From Symsagittifera roscoffensis (taxonomy: Eukaryota; Xenacoelomorpha; Acoela; Convolutidae), in the NCBI RefSeq assembly GCF_963678635.1, contig NC_087068.1, positions 31,064,318-31,128,317 on the forward strand: a DNA stretch of 64,000 nt. Direction: 5' to 3'. The position numbers were made by a program, and so were the translations under genes. Shown here one piece after another: positions 21,891-31,834 of the stretch (position 1 is the stretch's first letter; each line of letters starts with the position of its first letter). The notes beneath the pieces are model-generated. The model was not told the origin of the DNA, did not search any database, and worked only from the letters and a program-made list of their open reading frames with translations.

Positions 21891-22660
21891 ACATTCCCAG
21901 TAAACGCAGAGCGGAGCGGGGCAAGTCTTAATATGCTACACAAGCATAGCAATAAAAGCTAGCAGACAGAAAACGAGACGAAATCGACGAATAGTCGAAG
22001 AAATTTCAAATTCAAAATTGGGAAAATAATTAAAAAGAGAAACTTCACAGATGTATCTCGAATGCTGTTCAATTGGAGCAAAACATGTCAAGAAACAAAA
22101 TCAGCGCGGAAAAGAAAATAATTCAACTATATATTTTTTTGAAATTGCAAGTTTTTAAACTCTGTGCCTCCTGAGGCACACAAACATAACATGTATTTCT
22201 CCCTTCAACTGATGCAAAAAAAATTGGTAACCATACAAAAAATGGAACGAACCTCAGTTATAGTAAATTGCTTTAATCAAAAAATGATGCTTTAATAAAA
22301 AAAAACTATGCTTTGAAAAGTATTGTAACAAAAAATAACGGTTAACTGAGTTCGACAAAAAATACAATTTGACACATCGGAGATAATCACGGTACGATCG
22401 GTACATGAAACCGAGAACTTATTATCCAAAGGCGCGTGCTTCAGATCTAGACCAAGCGAAAAGGGACTTTAAATTTGTTGACGTTCTATACTAAACCAAG
22501 GCCAAATTCTTGCAGATTTGCAGGAAAAATTGTTTACGAGGGAAAAATCTGAAATCTGCGAATTCAAAGTTCCCAATTCCAATCCTATTCAAAAGTATCA
22601 CAAGTGAAGGCTATAAATTTTCATACTCTAGAAATACCATAGAGAGAAATTTCTTTTCAG
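21891..22660. other. No supported gene
   Basis: AT-rich. A perfect short hairpin GTGCCTC-CT-GAGGCAC lies at about 22167-22182. The downstream exons of the 22.7-22.8 kb gene should lie here or further left on the minus strand, but I could not identify them. Confidence 0.35.
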
Positions 22661-22666
22661 ACTAAC

Positions 22667-22814
22667 CCGGTGATAGATTGTTCTTATCGTTCCTGCGGGG
22701 CGTTGGTGTGTACAAGGATGCTACTTCTTCGCCGTCAGGTACTTCAACACACTCGTCGTAAGGTTGATTAATCATCAATTTAGTGTTTGTAACCTTATCG
22801 TCAGCAAATGCCAT
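22667..22814 (-). CDS. First coding exon of an unidentified gene
   Basis: Not a large ORF, found by reading the minus strand. After a TTTTCAG acceptor (22833-22839) and an 18-nt leader, an ATG at 22814 opens 49 codons (MAFADDKVTNTK..., PYDECVEVPDGEEVASLY, TPTPRRNDKNNLSP) and ends at a good donor GG/GTTAGT (22666-22661), phase 1. If unspliced it would stop one codon later, giving a 50-residue protein. Composition is protein-like and GC-richer than the flanks. An upstream ATG, 10 nt earlier, opens only a seven-codon overlapping frame. No domain is recognised. The acidic, proline-containing N-terminus gives no functional clue. Confidence 0.6.
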
Positions 22815-22832
22815 AAATCATTTTCCCTTTAT

Positions 22833-22842
22833 CTGAAAATTA
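22833..22842 (-). promoter_or_regulatory. Splice acceptor 18 nt upstream of the ATG at 22814
   Basis: Minus strand ATAATTTTCAG followed by ATAAAGGGAAA and the start region. This is the third minus-strand gene here with an acceptor immediately upstream of its start. Confidence 0.45.
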
Positions 22843-23005
22843 TACATCCGATTTTGAACACGATCAAGTAACCAATTGTCTCCCAAAAGCTCAATTTATT
22901 GCATATTTCTTGAATCATATCTCGTGAATCATTCAAAAGCAGCGTATGATCAGTAATCTTGACGATCATATTTCTATATTGTTCGATTTGGAGTGATTTG
23001 GAGTG

Positions 23006-23850
23006 GTCTTAAAGTCGAAAAATGGAATGCGTCTTAAAGGACCTATGTAGATCCAGGTCGAGGAACTTTACCTTAATTGTCGGGGATGCAAACTTCTAAA
23101 AATAAAAAGGGATGATAAAAGAACCCTTAAAGGCGAGGAGGAAGGCAATGAATATAATTTTCTTGAAACAGTTTGGGAAATGTTCCTAGTGCATTATATA
23201 GCCAACAAGTGTAAGACAGAAACGTTAGCCTTCTCTGCTCGATATCGTTATTTCTAATGTTGGGATTGCAGATCTAACAACTAAAGCTTCACCTCCCGTA
23301 GGGAAAAGTGCCACTCATTCATTGAATTGGAGATCCTATTGACAAAGACTTCGACGGAACCCGAATGGCTTTTGAGTTTCAGAAAAAGAGACTAGGACGG
23401 AATCAGAAATGAGTTAACCAAGATAAACTTGATTAAAAATCTGCTAATGTATAGTGTCGTGGAAGCTTGGACCTGTTTCAAAAGCGTGACCGAATTTTTC
23501 AAAACAGTGTATTCTAAAACTAAATTCGTCCAAAGACAAAGTCAACTCCAGAGAGATTAAGCCTGTTTAAATTAATCAGAAAAAAATATGGAGTATTTTT
23601 CGAAGAAATAATCGTGTTTTGACCTAATCACTTGAAAACAGGAAAAAAATAAAGGGACCGCAGAAATCAGCGCCAAATATTTTGTGAAGGTCAAATATAT
23701 ATCAGAGAAGAACCCTGGGAAGAACCCTCATCTTGGGAAGAACCCTTAGAGGTTCTGGTAATCTGTTCGACTAAAAACAATTTTGGCTGAATCAATACCA
23801 GCACTTGCTAAAACAGGCGCCACATTAACAACATCACAACAAGAAAAACA
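23006..23850. repeat. Repeat X, left full copy (~845 bp)
   Basis: Runs from AAAAATGGAATGCGTCTT to CACAACAAGAAAAACAA and matches 31835-32707 almost base for base. Internally AGAACCCT recurs (GGGAAGAACCCTCATCTTGGGAAGAACCCTT, about 23708-23750, is two units). A frame related to the small ORF in the right copy is broken here by a deletion (CCGAATTTTTC for CCGAACAATTTTTC). Confidence 0.85.
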
Positions 23851-24099
23851 ATACGAACGCTTGCATGAGATTTTCTGAAAATTTTTTTTTTTAGAAAATA
23901 CCGATGATAAAAATGAGGAAGGCTGGATTTTGAAAAAAAATCCAATTTAGTTCCTGAAATAAAATTTTCGACACCATGTGTCTCGTTGATTTTATTTATG
24001 TAGTTTTTGCTCTATCAACATTACTCTATCAATTTTATCGAGGTCAAAAGGTAAGTTACTCTATCAAAATTCGATGACCGCTTCATCGGTGCCTATTCA
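23851..24099. other. Spacer, nothing recognised
   Basis: AT-rich, with T and A runs. No gene or repeat signal. Confidence 0.35.
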
Positions 24100-24490
24100 T
24101 AGGTCCCGAAATGAATAATCAGTCCAATAGGTCCCAAAATAAAATAGCAGTCGTACAAGTCCTAAAGCTTTTCAATTGGTCAAAAGACTAGATTAGCCAA
24201 GTCTCAGTTTAAGGTCGCCGGTGGGGGTGCTACGCGCGAGTCGCCGCTTTGCGGCGATAACCGGCTGTAAATTTCGTATAGAGTCCCACCCTTTGGTGGC
24301 AAGCTCGCAATACGTTGGCGCGGCTGCGGCGGTCACTATTCTGCAGCTTGAGTTTATGCTGCTTAAACAGTAAACAATCAATCCATGAACTCGTTGGCTC
24401 AAATTCAACCAATCAGAATTCTAGAAGTCAAATTTTGGGATTATGCGACTGATTTTTATTTTGGGTGCTATGAATATTAGGACATATGGG
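24100..24490. mobile_element. MITE-like family Y, copy 1
   Basis: Inverted terminal segments: left ATAGGTCCCAAAATAAAA with GCAGTCG near 24127-24153, and right CGACTG with TTTTATTTTGGGTGCTAT near 24447-24471. The interior is unusually GC-rich and contains a GCCGC-TTT-GCGGC hairpin at 24243-24255. A second diverged copy lies at 52808-53150 and shares TTTTCAATTGGTCAAA and GTCACTATTCT. Confidence 0.7.
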
Positions 24491-24603
24491 AAGTCACCGC
24501 TCTATCAATAGCAGTTTCCTGAAAATTAAACTTCTGAGAAAATGTCTCGCTAACGTCATTTTAGTCCAAAATTTTTTGGTTTTTTATTTACAAACGTGGG
24601 TCT

Positions 24604-25261
24604 AGGGATTTTAGCAGACTGGTTCTTTACCAGATTTAGAAAAATTATGAAGTGTGATAGCTGAGATCAAACGCGGCATTGGCGAATAGCGACCGCTTGC
24701 TGCGCTTCAATTCAACACGAGTGTTTTTGTGCGCGTAAATCTTCATTTTGCCGCTAATTTGGACTGTTGTGTTTTTGAGGTTGATACTTTTGTTGACAAA
24801 TTGTGAGATAACTGACTTAATTGGGGAAGCTTGGTGCCAGACTGAGCGTCATTTTGAGTCTGCCAATTAATCATGTATCTCCTTATTACACTAGTGTGCT
24901 AGACTCAATTTTTACTTTTTATGCATAAAGATTGGTCTTTTAGCAAACCAACGTAATAAAGTGATGGATGATTGATTGACAAACCCAAAAAAAAAACGCT
25001 CAGTCTGGCGCCAAGCTTCCGCAATTAAGTCAGTTATCTCACAATTTGTCAACAAAATTATCAACCTCAAAAATACAACAGTCTAAATTAGCGGCAAAGC
25101 AAAGATTTCCGCGCGCAATAACACTCGGGTTGAACTGAAGCGCAGCAGAGCACGCGGTCGCTAATCTCCAAGGCTGCGTTTGAGTTAGCTTTCTGACTTT
25201 GTTTTTGCTCTGAGTCTCCAAAAAGATTGGTCTGCTAAAAAACCGGTCTGCTAAAATCCCT
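24604..25261. mobile_element. Fold-back element with ~250-bp inverted arms
   Basis: Left arm about 24604-24855 and right arm about 25003-25261 are reverse complements with small gaps: AGGGATTTTAGCAGAC at the outer left pairs with the outer right, and TTGACAAATTGTGAGATAAC with GTTATCTCACAATTTGTCAA near the centre. The loop of about 150 bp is unrelated AT-rich DNA. No transposase is encoded. Target duplication is not clear. Confidence 0.85.
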
Positions 25262-26195
25262 TGCACTGGCGACAGGACATTAAGGTGACAAAATATTAAG
25301 GCGACAAAAGTGTATTAGCATTCAAATTTTACTAAGAATACTAGCAATTCCATCCCAATAAGTTTTACAGATAACGAACGGGAGCGTTTCATTACATTTC
25401 AAAATGTAATGAAATGTTCAGAAACCATTCTGACGTGGCAATGAAGTTTGACAGTTGTAGGGATAATTGCTTCATAACTTGTCTGAACAGGCCAGCATAA
25501 GCATATAATTACATTTGCCATTCAAACGGTCTCTGGTGCTTCCTTGATTTTTCCCATCGAGTGAAAAACCTTGTAAGCGATGAAAGAAAGAGACCAGAAA
25601 CCGAATCTTATACTGCAGAGACCCGAGAGACTTGGATACCACGATGATTAACCTGAACCAAATGAACGATTTCACTTGGACAAATTTGAACAAATTCTAC
25701 AACCTTGTAAATGGCGCAACTCATCAAAATAATCACCCAGATTTAGATGATAGAGCTGCATAGAAGAATATGATTATAATCGAGGTATTTTCAAAGTTAG
25801 TAAAACCTTATTAAAAAAGCTTGAAGTGCACCATAATTAGTTAGTCAAGGTAAGAAGGAAAGGCGAGAGAAGCGAGACCTAATCGCATGGTCACTTCAAG
25901 TAAATTTCAAGGACAAAAAGACTGATCAAAATCAATTTAAACCTCACAGAACAATTGATTAAGCGAGAAACACCCAGTTTTTGATGAAAGCTTAATCTGT
26001 GACACCAATTTAGCACGTAAAACTCTATGTCTTGCAGTTGCATACAAAAGCCGTCATTCATCAGAAGAAAACATTCAAAAACTAAAATGCGTCTAATAAT
26101 AATTATTTCTATTAGCCTAATTGTTGTGATAAACTTATTAAATAGTTTCATATATGTGAATGTGACACTTACGCGAAAGGCAGCAACAGCAACCA
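25262..26195. other. No supported gene
   Basis: AT-rich. A self-complementary stretch CATTACATTTCAAAATGTAATG lies near 25391-25412. The last part may be 5' UTR of the retroelement that follows. Confidence 0.35.
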
Positions 26196-26199
26196 ACGG

Positions 26200-26510
26200 T
26201 CACTGAAGATGAAGTAGATCAGACTCACTGCTGCGTGTGTTCAAAGCATCTACGGGGCGGAGGAGTCTGGTGTAGCATATGCGGCTTCGTTCACCTGAAG
26301 CACACTCCTCTACCGAGTTCTAAACACTGGAAGCCAGGCTTGATCTGCAACCGTTGCCTACCGGATTCAGTTGTCTTGGCTGATGATATCCCTCCACAGG
26401 ACTTGACTCATACTGGTAGCGCGCTCGAGCACCAGTCTAGTGGCCTTTCTCAACTAATAGGAGATCTCAGAATAGAGAACGTTCCTCCCGATTCCGAGGC
26501 TTCCACCTAG
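26200..26510 (+). pseudogene. RLE-type retroelement: N-terminal PHD-like zinc region
   Basis: Reads CCVCSKHLRGGGVWCSIC, then VHLKHTPLPS, KHW and LICNRC, a C-x2-C...C-x2-C-x4-H...C-x2-C spacing like a PHD finger. It ends at TAG 26508-26510. N-terminal zinc fingers are usual in this retroelement group, where they help bind nucleic acid. Confidence 0.6.
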
Positions 26511-26512
26511 CT

Positions 26513-27144
26513 CCGCTAGAGTCCCCATACTCAAACGTGACCCGAAAGGAGCAAGAGTCAACTTAGCCTGTCTCTATAGCGAAATTATCATCGATATCTC
26601 CAAACATCCTGACGAAGTTTCCAATTGGCTGAAGCTTATGAGTATCCCCGCCCATTGTCTCAAGGCAACTGACAGAGGAGGGAAAAAACATCGAACAAAC
26701 CTCGCCAGTTCAGTCAACTCGGCTATAAGATCTTTTTCCGGCACAGCTGAGATTCCGGAGCAGCCGAAAAAAAGGCGAAGCTGAAAAAGGAAACAGAGTC
26801 TCAGGAGAAGAGTCCAAGAGAAAATTGGTGATGGCAATATCCGAGGTGCCATACGGATAGCTTCGCGCAATGACACGATGCCTGAAATTAGACCCGAATT
26901 TGTAAATGAGACGGAAGAAAAACACCCCCGACACAAGTTCGCCTATGCTGTGCAGAGAAACAAAGAACAAGAATGTATCACTACTGTGGGTTCTACGGTT
27001 CACTCTTGTATAAATTTTTTCCCGAACGGCTCAGCCGCTGGTCCTGATAAATTGAGGCCTCAAATTATTAAAGACATGATTGGAATGTAAAACGAAACAT
27101 CAAACAAACTGATTGCAGACCTGACCGGGCTCACAAATATCATC
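26513..27144 (+). pseudogene. RLE-type retroelement: linker to RT, broken
   Basis: Frame-shifted pieces: VPILKRDPKGARVNLACLYS, PAHCLKATDRGGKKHRTNLA (conserved RGGK-type motif), then after a frame change about 26790 NIRGAIRIASRNDTM and FPNGSAAGPDKLRPQIIKDM, a conserved stretch before RT finger motifs. A TAA at 27088-27090 interrupts it. Confidence 0.6.
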
Positions 27145-28401
27145 TTGAGCGGTGGTGTACTGATTGATATCAGACCTTTCTTTTTCGGGGCAAACTTGTT
27201 CGCACTCAAAAAACCTTCTTCCGGCGTTCGGCCTATAGCAGTCGGCAACATACTTTGCAGATTGGCAGCGAAATGTGCCGGCAAAGATCACGAACTATTA
27301 GAACAAAGAAAATGTTCATATGGATCTACTCAACCGGGCTTCGGCACCAAAAATGGATGTGAGGCGGCAGTCCATGCCACCCGCAAATTCCTATCTTCTC
27401 CAGGCATCAGCGATGAACACGTTCTAGTCAAAATTGATTTCAACTCAATCTCAAGGCAACACACGCTGGAGAACATTAGCAAAAAGTACCCTCGCCTGAA
27501 AAATTTTGCGTTCTCAGCCTATAGTCAACCCTCTTATCTGTTCTTTGGATCTCATATTCTGAACTCAGATGAAGGAGCTCAACAAGGAGACCCGGAGGGG
27601 CCGCCCATGTTCTGTAACACGATTAACGACATGATTCATTCGCTGACTTTTGCTCTTAATTTCTGGTATCTGGACGATGGGAATCTTGCTGATAAGTTCC
27701 GGGTAGTTTTCGAGGACTTGAAACTGGTGATAGAGCGCGCTCGTATGCTTGGCCTGAAAGTTAAGCCTTCGAAATGTGAGCTAACTTTCCTAGGTTCACC
27801 GAGTGAAGAGCTCAAACTCGAAATACTGCAACTATTCAACACGATCTGCCCTGCTATACAAGAGACTCCATTGGACGACTTATGCATCCTTGGTGCAGGC
27901 ATGGGTGCTGACTTTGTCCTTGACAAATTGACTAAACGTTCTAAAGATTTTGAGCTACTGAGCGAACGCCTAGTCGAAATCGAGGCACACTCGGCGCTTT
28001 TTATTTTGAAAAACTCGTTTAGTATACCGAAACTGACATTTCTGCTCCGCACGTCACCGTGCTTCATGCACCCCGACATACTCTCCAACTGTGATTCCAT
28101 TCTGACCTCAACACTGGAAAAAATAACCAATGTTCAACTTACAGATTCTTCTCGCATCCAAGCCTGTCTGCCTGTTAAAATGGTTGGCCTGGGTCTGCCA
28201 TCTGCGTCATTGCTTGCGACTTCCTGTTTTCTATCCTCCGCGAGCTCTTGCGCTGCTTTGTCAGACCAAATCGCCACTTGTACCGGACCAACAGGCGACA
28301 AAGAAACTGCTCTGGAATTTTGGGGTGATACTGCACAAGCACTTCCACCAACTAATAGAAGCACCCAAAAAATTGTACTTGGCCAGTATTCGAGAACCTA
28401 A
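27145..28401 (+). pseudogene. RLE-type retroelement: reverse transcriptase
   Basis: A 418-codon open frame with RT motifs: SSGVRPIAVGNILCRLAAKC (fingers), PGFGTKNGCEAAVHATRKFL, VLVKIDFNSISRQHTL (motif A, D present but about four residues shorter than the usual K-[ND]-AFNS form), GAQQGDPEGPP (motif B), FWYLDDGN (motif C), VKPSKCEL (motif D), then a thumb-like region. The frame ends at TAA 28399 and must shift to reach the C-terminal domain. Stops on both sides and the shortened motif A indicate an inactive copy, although this domain itself is well preserved. Confidence 0.85.
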
Positions 28402-28409
28402 AAACCTCG

Positions 28410-29162
28410 ATGCTTGAAAACTGTTCATTGACAGACCACAATAGAAAAGAAGCTTACTCTGGAAAGATGGCGGGAAGCTGGCTGCAGGCTCTGCCATCAT
28501 CCAACTTGAGCTTGAAACTCACAGATATCCAACTCCGCATCAGTGTGGCACTGCGTTTGGGCGGCAAAGTGTGCGAACCCCACCAATGCCGATGCGGTAA
28601 AGAAGTCTCTGAAGATGGCCACCATGGTTTGGCTTGCAAAATGAGCGCCGGCCGTCGTAATCGCCACTCGTTGTTGAATGACATAGTGAAGAGGAGTCTT
28701 GCCAGCGCCAACATACACTCGGTATAAGAACCCCCTGGAGTTTGCCGCGCAGATCGGAAAAGGCCGGATGGGCTCACGTCTACACATTGGTCCAGAGGCC
28801 AACCAATGGTATGGGATGCCACGGTCGTGGACGCATTGTGCAGTAGTAGAATTGACTCATTCGAGCCCGTGAAAGCAGCGACTACAGCAGAAGAGACGGA
28901 AAGAATGAAATACACTGAAATCATCAACAGAGGCTACTTGTTTCAGCCTGTCGCATTTGAAATAAAAGGAGGCGCAGGACCAGACACCAAACGTTTTCTT
29001 TCTAAGCTCGGCAAGCTGATTCAAGATTCCACCAACGAAGCCCGTGCTTCTGCCTTCCTTAGACAAAGAATATCAGTTTGCATACAGATGTCTAACGCAT
29101 CATGTGTCATCGGAATTCTATGCCCTCAAGCATCTCTCGATGAAGTTTTTATGATCCTCTAA
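28410..29162 (+). pseudogene. RLE-type retroelement: zinc motif and restriction-like endonuclease
   Basis: After SLKLTDIQLRISVALRLG comes a zinc motif HQCRCGKEV...HHGLAC, then one in-frame TAA (about 28725) and EPPGVCRADRKRPDG, PMVWDATVVD, VAFEIKGGAG, QRISVCIQMSNASCVIG, stop at 29160-29162. RPD-G ... WD ... E-x-K fits a PD-(D/E)xK restriction-like endonuclease as in R2/CRE-related non-LTR elements. I cannot place it in a clade. Tandem partial copies follow at 29971 and 31173. Confidence 0.8.
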
Positions 29163-29340
29163 TTCTCTGTCACCTTGTATCTCACTTTCTGCGAATTCTT
29201 ATCATGCCATTGCCAACATCCGGTCTTTTTATCTGATAGATTTCCCATATGGTGCTCTCTTTCACTCCCGGTGCTATCTTGGTTACATGCTTCAGTTGTT
29301 GTTTTGCTCTTTGAAATAAACTTTTAAAAAAAAGTGTTTA
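29163..29340 (+). other. 3' UTR and poly(A)-like end of the RLE-type element
   Basis: About 150 nt of pyrimidine-rich sequence ends in GAAATAAACTTTTAAAAAAAA, a poly(A) signal followed by an A tract, near 29315-29334. The same end occurs in both tandem units. Confidence 0.65.
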
Positions 29341-29430
29341 AGCACCTTTTACACAGAGTGCACAAAAATGCAGTATAATTTAGGTCGGAGGAAACGATTC
29401 ATTAAATAATTGAGTTTTTAAGTTCTTCCT

Positions 29431-30632
29431 GAAACTGGAATGCGTCTTAAAGTTGCAAAAGTCGAAAAATGGAATGCGTCTTAAAGAACCTATGTAGATC
29501 CAGCTCGCGGAACTCTACCTTAATTGTCGGGGATGCAAACTTCTAAAAATAAAAAGGGACGATAAAAGAACCCCTCAAGGCGAGGAGGAAGGCAATGAAT
29601 ATAATTTTCTTGAAACAGTTTGGGAAATGTTCCTAGTGCAGCTTATTATATAGCCAACAATTGTAAGACAGAAATGTTAGCCTTCTCTGCTCGATATCGT
29701 TATTTCTAATGTTGGGATTGCAGATCTAACAACTAAAGCTTCACCTCCCGTAGGGAAAAGTGCCACTCATTCATTGAATTGGAGATCCTATTGACAAAGA
29801 CTTCGACGGAACCCGAATGGCTTTTGAGTTTCAGAAAAAGAGACTAGGACGGAATCAGAAATGAGTTAACCAAGATAAACTTGATTAAAAATCTGCTAAT
29901 GTATAGTGTCGTGGAAGCTTGGACCTGTTTCAAAAGCGTGACCGAACAATTTTTTAAAACAGTAAATTCTGGGCTCACGTCTACACCTTGGTCCAGAGGC
30001 CAACCAATGGTATGGGATGCCACGGTCGTGGACGCATTGTGCAGTAGTAAAGTTGACTCATTCGAGCCCCTGAAAGCAGCTACTACAGCAGAAGAGACGA
30101 AAAGAATGAAAAACACTGAAATCATTAACAGAGGCTACTTGTTTCAGCCTGTGGCATTCGAAATAAAAGGAGGCGCAGGACCAGAAACCAAACGTTTTCT
30201 TTCTAAGCTCGGCAAGCTGATTCAAGATTCCACCAACAAAGCCCATGCTTCTGCCTTCCTTAGAAAAAGAAAATCAGTTTGCATACAGATGTCTAATGCA
30301 GCATGTGTCATCGGAACTCTATGCCCTCAAGCTTCTTTCGATGAAGTTGTTATGATCCTCTAATTCTCTGTCACCTTGTATCTCACTTTCTGTGAAATTC
30401 TTATCTTGCCATTGCCAACATCCGGCCTTTTTATCTGATAGATTTCCCATATGGTGCTCTCTTTCACTCCCGGTGCTATCTTGGTTACATGCTTCAGTTG
30501 TTGTTTTGCTCTTTGAAATAAACTTTTAAAAAAAAGTGTTTAAGCACCTTTTACACAGAGTGCACAAAAATGCAGTATAATTTAAGTCGGAGGAAACGAC
30601 TCATTATATAAATGAGTCTTCAATTTCTTCCT
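29431..30632 (+). repeat. Chimeric tandem unit A (1,202 bp)
   Basis: Left ~535 bp is the left part of repeat X, and from about 29970 it switches to the RLE-type element from GGGCTCACGTCTACA through its 3' end, then ~270 bp of spacer. It is followed by an identical-length unit B. A full X copy closes the array. Confidence 0.9.
29899..30363 (+). CDS. Chimeric ORF, repeat X fused to RLE domain (unit A)
   Basis: An intact frame of 154 codons from the ATG at 29899. The first ~26 residues come from repeat X (MYSVVEAWTCFKSVTEQFF), the rest is the C-terminal part of the restriction-like endonuclease (TPWSRGQPMVWDATVVD, VAFEIKGGAG, NAACVIGTLCPQ). The junction falls just after the RPD motif, so one catalytic residue is missing. 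It is open where the parental copy has stops nearby, but whether it is expressed is unknown. It may simply be a recent duplication. Confidence 0.45.
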   Translation: MYSVVEAWTCFKSVTEQFFKTVNSGLTSTPWSRGQPMVWDATVVDALCSSKVDSFEPLKAATTAEETKRMKNTEIINRGYLFQPVAFEIKGGAGPETKRFLSKLGKLIQDSTNKAHASAFLRKRKSVCIQMSNAACVIGTLCPQASFDEVVMIL

Positions 30633-31834
30633 GAAACTGGAATGCGTCTTAAAGTTGCAAAAGTCGAAAAATGGAATGCGTCTTAAAGGACCTATGTAGA
30701 TCCAGCTCGCGGAACTCTAACTTAATTGTCGGGGATGCAAAATTCTAAAAATAAAAAGGGACGATAAAAGAACCCCTCAAGGCGAGGAGGAAGGCAATGA
30801 ATATAATTTTCTTGAAACAGTTTGGGAAATGTTCCTAGTGCAGCACATTATATAGCCAACAAGCGTAAGACAGAAACGTTAGCCTTCTCTGCTCGATATC
30901 GTTATTTCTAATGTTGAGATTGCAGATCTAACAGCTAAAGCTTTCACTCCCGTAGGGAAAAGTGCCACTCATTCATTGAATTGGAGATCCTATTGACAAA
31001 AACTTTGACGGAACCCGAATGGCTTTTGAGTTTCAGAAAAAGAGACTAGGACGGAATCAGAAATGAGTTAACCAAGATAAACTTGATTAAAAATCTGCTA
31101 ATGTATATTGTCGTGGAAGCTTGGACCTGTTTCAAAAGCGTGACCGAACAATTTTTTAAAACAGTAAATTCTGGGCTCACGTCTACACCTTGGTCCGGAG
31201 GCCAACCAATGGTATGGGATGCCACGGTCGTGGACGCTTTGTGCAGTAGTAAAATTGACTCATTCGAGCCCCTGAAAGCAGCTACTACAGCAGAAGAGAC
31301 GAAAAGAATGAAAAACACTGAAATCATTAACAGAGGCTACTTGTTTCAGCCTGTGGCATTCGAAATAAAAGGAGGCGCAGGACCAGAAACCAAACGTTTT
31401 CTTTCTAAGCTCGCCAAGCTGATTCAAGATTCCACCAACGAAGCCCGTGCTTCTGCCTTCCTTAGACAAAGAATATCAGTTTGCATACAGATGTCTAACG
31501 CAGCATGTGTCATCGGAACTCTATGCCCTCAAGCTTCTTTCGATGAAGTTTTTATGATCCTCTAATTCTCTGTCACCTTGTACCTCACTTTCTGCGAATT
31601 TCTTATCTTGCCATTGCCAACATCCGGTTTTTTTATCTGATAGATTTCCCATATGGTGCTCTCTTTCACTCCCGGTGCTATCTTGGTTACATGCTTCAGT
31701 TGTTGCTTTGCTATTTGAAATAAATTTTAAAAAAAAAGTGTATAAGCACCTTTTACACAGAGTGCACAAAAATGCAGTATAATTTAAGTCGGAGGAAACG
31801 ACTCATTATATAAATGAGTCTTCAATTTCTTCCT
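30633..31834 (+). repeat. Chimeric tandem unit B (1,202 bp)
   Basis: Same structure as unit A with scattered substitutions. The RLE part starts near 31172. Confidence 0.9.
31101..31565 (+). CDS. Chimeric ORF, repeat X fused to RLE domain (unit B)
   Basis: Second intact 154-codon copy, starting MYIVVEAWTCFKSV and ending CPQASFDEVFMIL. It differs from the unit A ORF by about ten residues without a stop or frame change. Both share TPWS where the upstream parental copy has THWS. Confidence 0.45.
   Translation: MYIVVEAWTCFKSVTEQFFKTVNSGLTSTPWSGGQPMVWDATVVDALCSSKIDSFEPLKAATTAEETKRMKNTEIINRGYLFQPVAFEIKGGAGPETKRFLSKLAKLIQDSTNEARASAFLRQRISVCIQMSNAACVIGTLCPQASFDEVFMIL

Noticed and set aside
27636-28927. 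Minus-strand frames of 157-164 codons opposite the RLE-type RT
   Set aside because: Shadows of the plus-strand coding sequence.
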